Assembly (NCBI RefSeq): GCF_001428045.1
Contig: NZ_LMSD01000042.1
Coordinates: forward strand, 62,001 to 126,000
Length of the DNA: 64,000 bases
Direction of reading: 5' to 3'
Source: Paenibacillus sp. Soil750
GTDB taxonomy: Bacteria; Bacillota; Bacilli; Paenibacillales; NBRC-103111
Under the pieces are notes generated by a model that worked only from the letters and a program-made list of their open reading frames with translations, had not been told where the DNA came from and ran no database searches. A program made the position numbers and the translations under genes. Of the stretch, positions 7,808 to 15,718 are shown one piece after another; positions within the stretch are counted from its first letter, which is position 1, and the number at the start of each line of letters is the position of its first letter.

Positions 7808-9334
7808 TTACCCTTCCTCATTCACAAGTACATTTTTACCTCTAAGTTTCATTATCAGCGGAATGGTAATCCAGATCAGACCGATGATGAGAAATACAAG
7901 CGAAACCGGTTTTTGCAGGAAGATCATGAAATCACCATTTGAAATGGTAAGTGCTCTGCGCATGTTGTTTTCCATCATTGGACCCAAAATAAGACCAAGA
8001 ACGAGTGGTGCTAGTGGATAATCATTTTTAGATAAGAAGTATCCCACAAGACCACAGCCCATAATGAGCATTAAATCAAACGTCGAATACTGTACGGCAT
8101 AAACCCCGAATACGGAAAAGACGATGATTAGCGGAATTAAATACTTAGCAGGTGTTTCAATGACTTTGGCAAACACTTTGACCAGCGGCATATTAAGAAT
8201 CAGCAGCATGAGATTGCCGACGAACATACTTGCAATAACACCCCATGCTAACTGTGGGTGATCTTGGAATAGCAATGGACCTGGCTGGACGTTGTACATA
8301 ATGAAAGCACCCATCAGAATAGCCGTCGTTCCTGAGGATGGGATCCCCAATGTCAAAAGCGGAATCATCGCGCCACCCGATGCAGCGTTATTCGCAGCCT
8401 CTGGTGAAGCCACCCCTTCAATGGCACCCTTACCGAATTTCTCTGGATTTTTGCTAATCTTCTTCTCCACGATATAAGCGAAGAAAGAAGCAAGAATAGC
8501 ACCAGCGCCAGGAAGTAAGCCGATGAAAAAGCCAAGCACAGAACCGCGCGCAATCGGTGCCGCGCTGTCTTTCATATCTTGTTTTGTCGGCAGAATGCGA
8601 TTGATTTTGGCAATCTCACCATCGTTGCCTTCGCGTTGAAGGATCGTTTTGAATACTTCACCAACAGCAAATGTACCCACGGCCACAGTCAGGAACTCCA
8701 AGCCTTGATATAGCTCAGGAATGCCGAATGTGAATCGCTCCACGCCCGACACGTTATCGATACCGATCGTCGCTAACAACAGACCAAATGCCGTCATCAT
8801 AAGCGCCTTCACCATTGACTTCCCAGCCAGTCCGCTGATCGCGAGCAAGCCGAGCACCATCAAGGAGAAATATTCAGCAGGTCCGAACTTGATTGCGACT
8901 GCCGACAAAGGACGAGCCAAGAAGATAAGACCGATCAGTGAAATAATGCCCGCAGCGAAGGAACCGATTGCTGAAATCGCGAGCGCTGCTCCTGCTCTAC
9001 CCTGTTTGGCCATTTGATAACCGTCAAGTGTTGTGACGACAGAAGACGATTCTCCAGGTGTGTTTAATAGAATCGACGTCGTCGAACCTCCGTACATCGC
9101 CCCATAATACACGCCGGCCAGCAAAATGATGGAGCTCGTGGCTGCTTCTTCAGGGCCTAAGCCAGCTGTCATTGTTGCCGTGATCGGAATTAAGAGAGCT
9201 ACACCGCTCATCGGGCCAATTCCAGGTAGAACGCCAACCACCGTACCAATCAATACGCCTAAAAATACAAAAATAACATTATGCCACTGCATCGCTGTGC
9301 CCAAACCGTGCAACACATAATCCAAAGTGCTCAT
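7808..9334 (-). CDS. tctA: Tripartite tricarboxylate transporter large permease TctA
   Basis: The 508-aa protein has about 12 transmembrane segments and typical TctA signatures: GVLPGIGPMSGVALLIPIT (about 36-55), YGAMYGGSTTSILLNTPGE (about 76-95) and, in the second half, GLLPGAGAILASFFAY and MIPLLTLGIPSSGTTAIL. It is the channel-forming subunit of a secondary TTT importer energised by ion gradients. Start has a GGGGGG site six bases upstream, and tctB ends one base earlier. The substrate may be citrate, malate or another carboxylate; the neighbouring malic enzyme and the CitA-type kinase favour a di- or tricarboxylate. Confidence 0.93.
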   Translation of the reverse strand: MSTLDYVLHGLGTAMQWHNVIFVFLGVLIGTVVGVLPGIGPMSGVALLIPITATMTAGLGPEEAATSSIILLAGVYYGAMYGGSTTSILLNTPGESSSVVTTLDGYQMAKQGRAGAALAISAIGSFAAGIISLIGLIFLARPLSAVAIKFGPAEYFSLMVLGLLAISGLAGKSMVKALMMTAFGLLLATIGIDNVSGVERFTFGIPELYQGLEFLTVAVGTFAVGEVFKTILQREGNDGEIAKINRILPTKQDMKDSAAPIARGSVLGFFIGLLPGAGAILASFFAYIVEKKISKNPEKFGKGAIEGVASPEAANNAASGGAMIPLLTLGIPSSGTTAILMGAFIMYNVQPGPLLFQDHPQLAWGVIASMFVGNLMLLILNMPLVKVFAKVIETPAKYLIPLIIVFSVFGVYAVQYSTFDLMLIMGCGLVGYFLSKNDYPLAPLVLGLILGPMMENNMRRALTISNGDFMIFLQKPVSLVFLIIGLIWITIPLIMKLRGKNVLVNEEG

Positions 9335-9335
9335 C

Positions 9336-9797
9336 TTATGCCCCCCCTAACCATGTTGGAAATCCGGGAAGCGAACCATCCAGCAGATTCACATATAAGT
9401 AATACACACCATAAGAAAAGCAAGCTGCAATTAGCAAGGAAACCCATACTCTCCCCTTTTGCATCGTTTGAAAACCAATCATAAGGAACAGGAACGTGGA
9501 GATCACGAACCCGATATCTTCAAGGAAATAGGCATATAAGACAGCCGAGATGAAAATAATGAGAAATCGTTTGTAATCCAAATTTTCTTTGCCCTTCTCA
9601 GCACGCTGCTTACGGAACGTCTCATAAATAAGACGCAAACTCATCAAAGACAAGAACGATCCCAAAATCATCGGAAAGATATTAGCACCTACATTACTAC
9701 CATAAGCACTAGTTGAAATACCTAAGGAACCAATCACAAAGGCAAGACCAATTGCGAAAAAGGCGATGCCTGCATAACGATCAAACGTTGTATTCAT
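9336..9797 (-). CDS. tctB: TctB-family small transporter subunit
   Basis: The 153-aa protein has four predicted transmembrane helices, as expected for TctB (MNTTFDRYAGIAFFAIGLAF at the N-terminus, FLEDIGFVISTFLFLMIGF in the middle). A GGAGG site lies seven bases before the ATG. It is the small membrane partner of TctA and is required for TTT transport in characterised systems. It lies between tctC and tctA, the usual tctCBA order. Confidence 0.9.
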   Translation of the reverse strand: MNTTFDRYAGIAFFAIGLAFVIGSLGISTSAYGSNVGANIFPMILGSFLSLMSLRLIYETFRKQRAEKGKENLDYKRFLIIFISAVLYAYFLEDIGFVISTFLFLMIGFQTMQKGRVWVSLLIAACFSYGVYYLYVNLLDGSLPGFPTWLGGA

Positions 9798-9823
9798 TTC
9801 TTTGCCTCCTACCCTATTAAGGG

Positions 9824-9852
9824 CAAGGGAGAAGAGGTCGTCTTCTCCCTTG
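9824..9852 (-). other. Intra-operon hairpin between tctC and tctB
   Basis: A perfect 12-bp stem (CAAGGGAGAAGA at 9824-9835 with its complement 9841-9852) encloses a 5-base loop. No T-run follows on the minus strand. A hairpin just after a binding-protein gene commonly stabilises the upstream mRNA or attenuates, raising binding protein over permease. That role is inferred here. Confidence 0.65.
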
Positions 9853-9864
9853 TCTCGTTAGGTT

Positions 9865-10917
9865 TTATTTCTGCATACCAAGCGCTGTCAGCATATCTTT
9901 CAATTGTGTTTCTTGCTGGCCCAAGAAAGCTTTGAAATCATCTGCTTTCTTATAATCCGACTCCCAGCTGTTCGCTTGCATTTCTTTTTTCCAAGCATCG
10001 GAATCTACCATTTTCTTAATCGTATCTTCCCAGTATTTTTTTGCATCTGATGACATGTCCTTCGGTCCGAAGAAACCGCGCCAAATCAAGAATTCGGCAT
10101 CAACGCCTTGTTCCTTCATAGTCGGAACATCTTTCAGGCTGCCACCAAGACGGGCAGGCGCTGCAACAGCAAGTATGCGGATTTTTCCAGCTTTCACGTA
10201 CTGATCTAAGGAAGAAGCATCTGTACCTAAGACATCGGCATTACCGCCAAGCAAGGCAGTTACGGCCTCACCGCCACCGTCATAGGACACGTATTTCACT
10301 TTTTTCGGGTCAATCCCATATTTGAAGGCTGGTAGAATCGATACCAAGTGATCCATGGAACCAGGTGCCGAACCGCCCGCAACCGTTAGCTTCGTAGGAT
10401 CTGCTTTCATATCAGCTAACAAGGACTTCAGATCTTTGTATTTCGAATTGGCTGCTACCGCGACAGCGCCGTAATCTTTGGTCAGTTGTGCTAACGGCGT
10501 CGTATCATTGTAGCCGTAAGGTGTGTTTCCTTCTTTTTTCAAATGATTAATGAGGATTGGAGGCGAACTCACGAACAGCTTGTAGTTATCTTTGATATCT
10601 TTAGTCGCGTATTCCGCCATGAAAACAGTACCGCCGCCGCCTGGTTTATTTTCAACTGAAACGGGCTTATCGACTGCTTTTGTTTCCGTTAATACTTTAG
10701 CGATGGTACGTGCAGTCATATCCCAGCCGCCGCCAGCACCAGATGGAGCGATAATGCTAAGTGCTTTTTCTGGATAATTGGATTTCGCAGCTGCTGGAGC
10801 TGATGACGTTGATGAAGATGCTGGTTTCGCTGAATTGCTCCCGCAAGCGGCCAAACTAACTGCAAGCAAGCTAATAGCTGTTACTTTCCAAGATGCTGAA
10901 AAAAGTTGTTTTATCAA
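9865..10917 (-). CDS. tctC: TctC-family solute-binding lipoprotein
   Basis: The 350-aa protein starts with a lipoprotein signal (hydrophobic stretch, lipobox LAAC followed by GSNS) and a Ser/Ala-rich spacer. The mature part shows the Bug/TctC fold markers: YPEKALSIIAPSGAGGGWDMTAR (anion-binding loops), VENKPGGGGTVFMAEYA, and VAAPARLGGSLKDVPTMKEQG. It captures the carboxylate for TctAB. Start: an ATG at 10932 is open in frame, but GGAGGGG lies downstream of it, six bases before a TTG at 10917; TTG is therefore preferred. It is the first gene of the operon, with a cre-like site about 50 bp upstream. Confidence 0.92.
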   Translation of the reverse strand: MIKQLFSASWKVTAISLLAVSLAACGSNSAKPASSSTSSAPAAAKSNYPEKALSIIAPSGAGGGWDMTARTIAKVLTETKAVDKPVSVENKPGGGGTVFMAEYATKDIKDNYKLFVSSPPILINHLKKEGNTPYGYNDTTPLAQLTKDYGAVAVAANSKYKDLKSLLADMKADPTKLTVAGGSAPGSMDHLVSILPAFKYGIDPKKVKYVSYDGGGEAVTALLGGNADVLGTDASSLDQYVKAGKIRILAVAAPARLGGSLKDVPTMKEQGVDAEFLIWRGFFGPKDMSSDAKKYWEDTIKKMVDSDAWKKEMQANSWESDYKKADDFKAFLGQQETQLKDMLTALGMQK

Positions 10918-10966
10918 ATGAAACCCCTCCATATTTGGTTTTAATTTATCAATGTATCCGCTTTCT

Positions 10967-10980
10967 TTGAAGCGCTTTCA
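10967..10980. promoter_or_regulatory. Candidate cre (CcpA) site upstream of tctC
   Basis: TTGAAGCGCTTTCA fits the catabolite-responsive-element consensus TGWAARCGYTWNCW at 12 of 14 positions, including the central CG; the mismatches are positions 2 and 3. It lies 50 bp before the tctC start. Carbon catabolite repression of the carboxylate operon is inferred. Confidence 0.5.
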
Positions 10981-11048
10981 GAATAACACCCCCTGTGCCT
11001 ATTGGGAAGTTTATGGCGATTAGTTGTAATAACGGCGTTTTGACCATT

Positions 11049-11064
11049 TTGTTCATATTGTTCA
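11049..11064. promoter_or_regulatory. TTGTTCA direct repeat in the tctC/kinase divergent region
   Basis: TTGTTCA occurs at 11049-11055 and 11058-11064, a nine-base spacing on one DNA face. It lies in the region shared by the tct operon and the divergent two-component genes and is a candidate binding site for the CitT/DcuR-like regulator. No family consensus was matched. Confidence 0.3.
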
Positions 11065-11168
11065 CGGATCTGGAGACCCTATAATCATCAAAATGAGAAC
11101 GCTTTATGTTACAATACCAAACACATACATTCTTCTAAATTAACCATAAATGGGAGGCTGCGTGGAAA

Positions 11169-12806
11169 ATGAGGCTTCATACCAAGCTTATCCTCATTAT
11201 TTGTTCGTTTCTTTCCATCGTCATCATCAGTTTGGGCAGTATATTTTATTACATGATGACCACAGCACTAGAGGATCAAATCGGGACTCGTGCCTTAAAG
11301 GTGGCTGAAACCGTTGCTAATATGTCTGATATTCGTATGGCTTTTCAAACTTCGGATCCGTCCAAGATCATCCAGCCTCTCGTCGAAAAGGTAAGAGATC
11401 AAATCGATGCCGAGTATATCGTTGTCGGGAACCGCGAAGGCATTCGCTACTCACACCCGCTCCCTGAACGAATTGGGCAAGAAATGGTCGGCGGGGACAA
11501 TGGTCCTGTTCTTGCAGGACAATCGATCATCTCCAAGGCCATCGGCTCACTTGGCCCTTCACTTCGCGGTAAAGCGCCCCTGTTTGATGATCATGGCAAT
11601 GTCATCGGCATTGTATCCGTTGGATTTCTTACGAAAGATATCAATTCGATTACCTACACGTATCAGTCGCGAATCGAGCTCATTTCTCTCATCGTCCTAG
11701 TCGTCGGCCTGATCGGCTCCGTCCTTATCGCACGTAATGTTCGAAGCTCCATACATGGACTTGAGCCTAAGGAAATCGGTGAGCTGTATACCGAGAAACA
11801 GGCCATTCTGCAAACGATCCGTGAGGGAATTATAGCGGTAAACCGAGATGGCATCATCACAATGGCAAACCGTTATGCTTTGCAGCTTATGCAGCTGCCC
11901 CTCAGTGCGAAAATCACAGGCAGACACATTGAAGATGTGATCCCGAACACGCGATTGCATGAAGTGGTACGTACGGGCGAAGCCGAATTCGACCATGAAA
12001 TGCTGATCGGCGATCATGATGTCATCGTCAATCGTGTGCCGATTGTGAGCCGAAAACACGGTGTTACTGGTGCCGTTTCAAGCTTTCGAAGTAAATCCGA
12101 GCTCTACCGGTTGGCCGAGGAGCTGTCTCAGGTGAAACGCTTCGCTGAAGCACTGCGCGCTCAGACGCATGAATTCTCCAATAAGCTGTATGTCATCTCT
12201 GGACTCATCCAATTGGAATCGTATCAAGAAGCTGTCGATCTCATCTCCAAGGAATCGGACGTGCACCAGAACTGGGTGCAGTTCATCATGACCGAAATTC
12301 CAGATCCCATGATCGGGGGGCTGTTGATTGGCAAATTCAATCATGCACAGGAGTTGAAGCTAACTTTTGAAATTGACCGCGAAAGCTCATTTCGAGATAT
12401 TCCTGCGGAAATCGACCGAAATTTACTCGTCACCATCATCGGCAACTTGATTGACAATGCCATGGAAGCAGTTCTGGCCGTTGAGGTACAACAAACGCCG
12501 TATGTAAAATTATTTTTAACCGATCTGGGCGAGGATTTGATTATCGAATGCGAGGACTGCGGCGTCGGCATTCCCGATGAGTTAGGCAATGCCGTATTTG
12601 AGAAAGGATTCTCAACCAAAGCAGGTGAACATCGCGGTATCGGTTTAGCCTTAGTCCAGCACGCTGTCCATAAGCTTAACGGGTATATCACTTTCCATAA
12701 AAACCCGGAATGCGGCACACTCTTCACCGTCGCTATACCGAAACATCCGATGTCCACAGAAAGGAGTTCAACCTCTGATGATGCAACACCAACAACCGAA
12801 CATTGA
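11169..12806 (+). CDS. CitA/DcuS-family sensor histidine kinase
   Basis: The 545-aa kinase has two transmembrane helices (about 7-30 and 166-186) bracketing a PASp-type extracellular sensor with VVGNREGIRYSHPLPERIG and GSLGPSLRGKAPLFDDHGNVIGIVSVGF, the hallmark of CitA/DcuS/MalK carboxylate sensors. A cytoplasmic PAS (about 205-310) follows, then the short histidine region RAQTHEFSNKLYVISGLIQL, and a HATPase with GNLIDNAMEAV, DCGVGIP and HRGIGLALVQHAV. It probably senses the carboxylate imported by TctABC, since it is divergent from that operon. Its 3' end overlaps the response regulator gene by 29 bases. The ligand is inferred, not read. Confidence 0.93.
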   Translation: MRLHTKLILIICSFLSIVIISLGSIFYYMMTTALEDQIGTRALKVAETVANMSDIRMAFQTSDPSKIIQPLVEKVRDQIDAEYIVVGNREGIRYSHPLPERIGQEMVGGDNGPVLAGQSIISKAIGSLGPSLRGKAPLFDDHGNVIGIVSVGFLTKDINSITYTYQSRIELISLIVLVVGLIGSVLIARNVRSSIHGLEPKEIGELYTEKQAILQTIREGIIAVNRDGIITMANRYALQLMQLPLSAKITGRHIEDVIPNTRLHEVVRTGEAEFDHEMLIGDHDVIVNRVPIVSRKHGVTGAVSSFRSKSELYRLAEELSQVKRFAEALRAQTHEFSNKLYVISGLIQLESYQEAVDLISKESDVHQNWVQFIMTEIPDPMIGGLLIGKFNHAQELKLTFEIDRESSFRDIPAEIDRNLLVTIIGNLIDNAMEAVLAVEVQQTPYVKLFLTDLGEDLIIECEDCGVGIPDELGNAVFEKGFSTKAGEHRGIGLALVQHAVHKLNGYITFHKNPECGTLFTVAIPKHPMSTERSSTSDDATPTTEH

Positions 12807-13494
12807 AGTTTTGATCATCGAAGATGATGTGAAGATCGCCGAAATTAACCGAAGGTTTATTGAAAAAGTAGACGGCTTTCACGTTGTCGGTATCGCGACA
12901 GACGATGTTCAAGCCAAGGAACAGCTAGACATTTTACGGCCAAATTTAGTTCTGCTGGATATTTATATTCCTGGCTCCAATGGCTTGGAGTTGCTCTCCT
13001 ATATTCGTCAACATTTCCGAGATACCGACGTCATTATGATCACGGCTGCCAAAGAAGTCGAGGCTATACGGGAAGCTGTTCGCAGCGGAGCTTTCGATTA
13101 TATTATGAAACCGCTTGTTTTCAACCGACTGCAGGAAACGCTCCTGCGATATCTAGACTTTCACAGCGAGTTGAATCGGCTTCATCATACTGGCTCAATT
13201 AATCAAAGCGATGTCGATCGCCTCATTTTGGGAACGAGTAAAAAGGATTCCCGCACTGAGATTGCGTATCTCCCTAAAGGCATCGATAAATTAACGCTAG
13301 TCAAAATCGTTCAGGCAATTTCTACCGCGGCAGACGGGATGACTGCGGATCAAATCGCCAAAGAAATAGGCGTCAGTCGTTCGACTGGACGCCGGTATTT
13401 GGAGCATCTAGTCTCCTCGGGCGAAGTTTTCGCCGATCTGACTTATGGCGTCGTGGGTCGCCCTGAGAGAGTGTATCGCAAACGGGAGTCGTGA
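12778..13494 (+). CDS. CitT/DcuR/MalR-family response regulator
   Basis: The 238-aa regulator has a receiver domain (IIEDDVKIAEINRRF, phospho-acceptor in VLLDIYIPG, Lys in YIMKPLVF) and a C-terminal helix-turn-helix of the CitB/DcuR type (MTADQIAKEIGVSRSTGRRYLEHL, split here as two elements: ADQIAKEIGVS and RRYLEHLVSSGEV). It ends with the typical GRPERVYR tail. An AAAGGAG site inside the kinase gene precedes the ATG pair. It works with the overlapping kinase, and its likely target is the divergent tct operon. Confidence 0.93.
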   Translation: MMQHQQPNIEVLIIEDDVKIAEINRRFIEKVDGFHVVGIATDDVQAKEQLDILRPNLVLLDIYIPGSNGLELLSYIRQHFRDTDVIMITAAKEVEAIREAVRSGAFDYIMKPLVFNRLQETLLRYLDFHSELNRLHHTGSINQSDVDRLILGTSKKDSRTEIAYLPKGIDKLTLVKIVQAISTAADGMTADQIAKEIGVSRSTGRRYLEHLVSSGEVFADLTYGVVGRPERVYRKRES

Positions 13495-13511
13495 TGTGAC
13501 CTCCTGAATCC

Positions 13512-13539
13512 AAAAAAACCTGCACGAGATGTGCAGGTT
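13512..13539 (-). terminator. Terminator of the BASS transporter transcript
   Basis: AACCTGCAC (13517-13525) pairs with GTGCAGGTT (13531-13539) around a 5-base loop. On the minus strand the stem runs into seven T residues, so it mainly terminates the minus-strand sugar-acid cluster; it may also stop the plus-strand regulator gene weakly. Confidence 0.85.
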
Positions 13540-13583
13540 AAATCGTATAAAGCAGATTCATTTATGCGAACACTAGCCTCTCC

Positions 13584-14555
13584 TTATATCGCTTTTTGTG
13601 AGACAGGCTTCCGTTTTATCGAATCAGGGGCTTTACATAATAATTGCCCGAACAAGGAAGCGAGCAGTTGTTGAAAAAGCATACACATAATAACAGGCAT
13701 TGCGACAGGTGGCGGAAAAAACGAAATGGCCAGCACGGCACCAGCGCTATTATTTCTCATCCCGGTATTAAACACCATGGTAACCATGATATCGCGGTCC
13801 CACTTTAGCCATCTGGCGATCAGCCAACCAATCAGATAGCCAGATGAAGCCATGACGACAATCACACAAGCTGTCAGGACCAATTTACTGTCAATTTTTG
13901 TGAAATACGGTGCCACCACAGCACTGTTAATCGCAATGGTGAAGGCCAACCCTATTTTGGAGAATGGCGATAAGGGGCGCCCCCATTTCTCCTTCACCTT
14001 TCCTTGCGAAAGTTGATTTAGCAGCATACCCAATAAGGACGGAAGGACGATCATAAAGAAAAGGCCTTTCATCATACCAAACACATCCATCTTCACTTGT
14101 ACGCCGAGGAACGCATCCATCGTAAAAGGCACCAGAAACGGCGATAATAGGGTATCAATCAAAATAACCGACAACGTTAGCGCAATATTCCCCTTAAAGA
14201 TGGAAACCCACATGAAACTTACGACACCAGTAGGAATGACGACCATTAGAATTAGACCAGTTCTCAGATACACATCATCATGAAAAAACACATTACCGAT
14301 GATCCATGCAATAGCAGGCATCAACACATGCAGAGCAAGCAGCGAGACGAAAATCGGGAAAGGCTGAATTAATACCCTTTTTAAATCTTTAAAGTTCATA
14401 CTTAAACTGCCTGTAAATGTCATAAAGCCGAAGATCCATGGTACTAAGTAAGTAAAAGACTTTAACCATACTGTCAAAATAATTCCTAGAATAACACTCG
14501 TAGGAGTAATCAGCGGAAGCCATTTCTCCAGGCTCTTGTTTAATTTATGCAGCAT
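13584..14555 (-). CDS. Bile acid:sodium symporter (BASS) family transporter
   Basis: The 323-aa protein has about nine or ten transmembrane segments and typical BASS signatures: FGFMTFTGSLSMNFKDLKRV (about 45-65), IPTGVVSFMWVSIFKGN, and TVMVFNTGMRNNSAGAVLA type NTG motif (about 255-275). Members are sodium-coupled importers of organic anions, including bile acids, pantoate and keto acids. Start: an ATG at 14573 precedes an AGGAG site that lies eight bases before the ATG at 14555, which is preferred. As last gene of the GH105/AraC cluster it may import a sugar acid, keto acid or oligouronide. The substrate is unknown. Confidence 0.85.
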   Translation of the reverse strand: MLHKLNKSLEKWLPLITPTSVILGIILTVWLKSFTYLVPWIFGFMTFTGSLSMNFKDLKRVLIQPFPIFVSLLALHVLMPAIAWIIGNVFFHDDVYLRTGLILMVVIPTGVVSFMWVSIFKGNIALTLSVILIDTLLSPFLVPFTMDAFLGVQVKMDVFGMMKGLFFMIVLPSLLGMLLNQLSQGKVKEKWGRPLSPFSKIGLAFTIAINSAVVAPYFTKIDSKLVLTACVIVVMASSGYLIGWLIARWLKWDRDIMVTMVFNTGMRNNSAGAVLAISFFPPPVAMPVIMCMLFQQLLASLFGQLLCKAPDSIKRKPVSQKAI

Positions 14556-14577
14556 TGGCTTCTCTCCTAACATGACT

Positions 14578-15684
14578 TTAAAGCTCTGAAAGCTTAACCT
14601 CGGTATACGCCATAATCAGCGGTGCTACGCCATGTCCATTATTACTCACGATGATTTCGTTTTCGGTATAGTACTTAAAAGTCCCATCACGAACCTTGCC
14701 CGTATCAGGATTTGTGCCTAGTCCTGCACTTCTACAGATTCCACCAAGCAGCACTTCTCCATTCTCCTCATGGAGATATTGCCGGATAGTACCGTCAAAG
14801 ACAGACTTCCCGCGCTCAGCGTATTCGCTAGCAAGATAGCCAAGACGCGAACCTTTCAACATCGCATAAGCCAGCATCAAGGTCCCGCTAGATTCCAAAT
14901 AATTCCCTGGTCGATCTCCCATATCAACGATCTGATACCACATACCCCCGCTATGCTGGTAAGGTAACATACCGTCTAGCGTTTCCTGCAACATCATTTT
15001 CAGAGGCTCGCTGTCCACCTGTTCATCTTCCAGAAGTTCAAGCACGTCCACCAAGGCCATCACCAACCAGCCCACAGCGCGTCCCCAGACATTTGGAGAC
15101 ATCCCCGTCGTTTTATCACACCAAAACATCTCTCTACTCTCGTCATAAGCATGGTAGTATAGACGATTTTCTTCATTAAAAATAAACTTTTTCACATTTA
15201 AAAATTGATTTATGGTATCGGAATAGTCCTTCTTTTCCTCAAATTCCTTGATGTAACGAACCAAAAATGGTTGTCCCATGTAAAGTCCATCCAACCAAAT
15301 TTGGTTTGGATAATTTTCTTTATGCCAGAAGCTTCCTGACGCTGTTCTTGGATAGGTTTTCAGCTGCTCATAGATCAAATCAAGCACATGCTTATATTTG
15401 GAATCATTCTCTCTTTTGTATAAGTCAAAAAGAATGGTCGCTGGTCTGATTTGATCAATACTATAATAACACACATCAATGGCCGGTATTCTGCCACTCT
15501 CATCATAAAGCCGGTCGATGAAACCTTTGACGAACAGGTAATACTCTTCTTTCCCCGATTGCTTATAGCTGTCCATATATGATTTAAGAATACAGTTCTC
15601 GATATAGTGCCATCGCAAGGAAAACCAAGTTCCTTCACTTTCCATATAGTGATCTCTTAGTTGATCCAGCATTTGATACGTCAT
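14578..15684 (-). CDS. GH105 unsaturated rhamnogalacturonyl/glucuronyl hydrolase
   Basis: The 368-aa protein has no signal peptide and shows the (alpha/alpha)6-barrel signatures of YteR/YesR enzymes: CYYSIDQIRPA (catalytic-region Asp), IWLDGLYMGQPFL (second catalytic Asp, about 160), GMSPNVWGRAVGWLVMAL and SSGTLMLAYAM. These enzymes hydrate and remove the unsaturated uronic acid left by pectate or rhamnogalacturonan lyases, inside the cell. Start: GGGAG lies nine bases before the ATG at 15684; ATGs further upstream (15711, 15693) lack spacing or a site. It lies between the transporter and the AraC regulator, supporting a pectin-fragment role for the whole cluster. Confidence 0.9.
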   Translation of the reverse strand: MTYQMLDQLRDHYMESEGTWFSLRWHYIENCILKSYMDSYKQSGKEEYYLFVKGFIDRLYDESGRIPAIDVCYYSIDQIRPATILFDLYKRENDSKYKHVLDLIYEQLKTYPRTASGSFWHKENYPNQIWLDGLYMGQPFLVRYIKEFEEKKDYSDTINQFLNVKKFIFNEENRLYYHAYDESREMFWCDKTTGMSPNVWGRAVGWLVMALVDVLELLEDEQVDSEPLKMMLQETLDGMLPYQHSGGMWYQIVDMGDRPGNYLESSGTLMLAYAMLKGSRLGYLASEYAERGKSVFDGTIRQYLHEENGEVLLGGICRSAGLGTNPDTGKVRDGTFKYYTENEIIVSNNGHGVAPLIMAYTEVKLSEL

Positions 15685-15718
15685 ACGTTTCATCTCCCAA
15701 ATGGTTAACATGGTTAAC

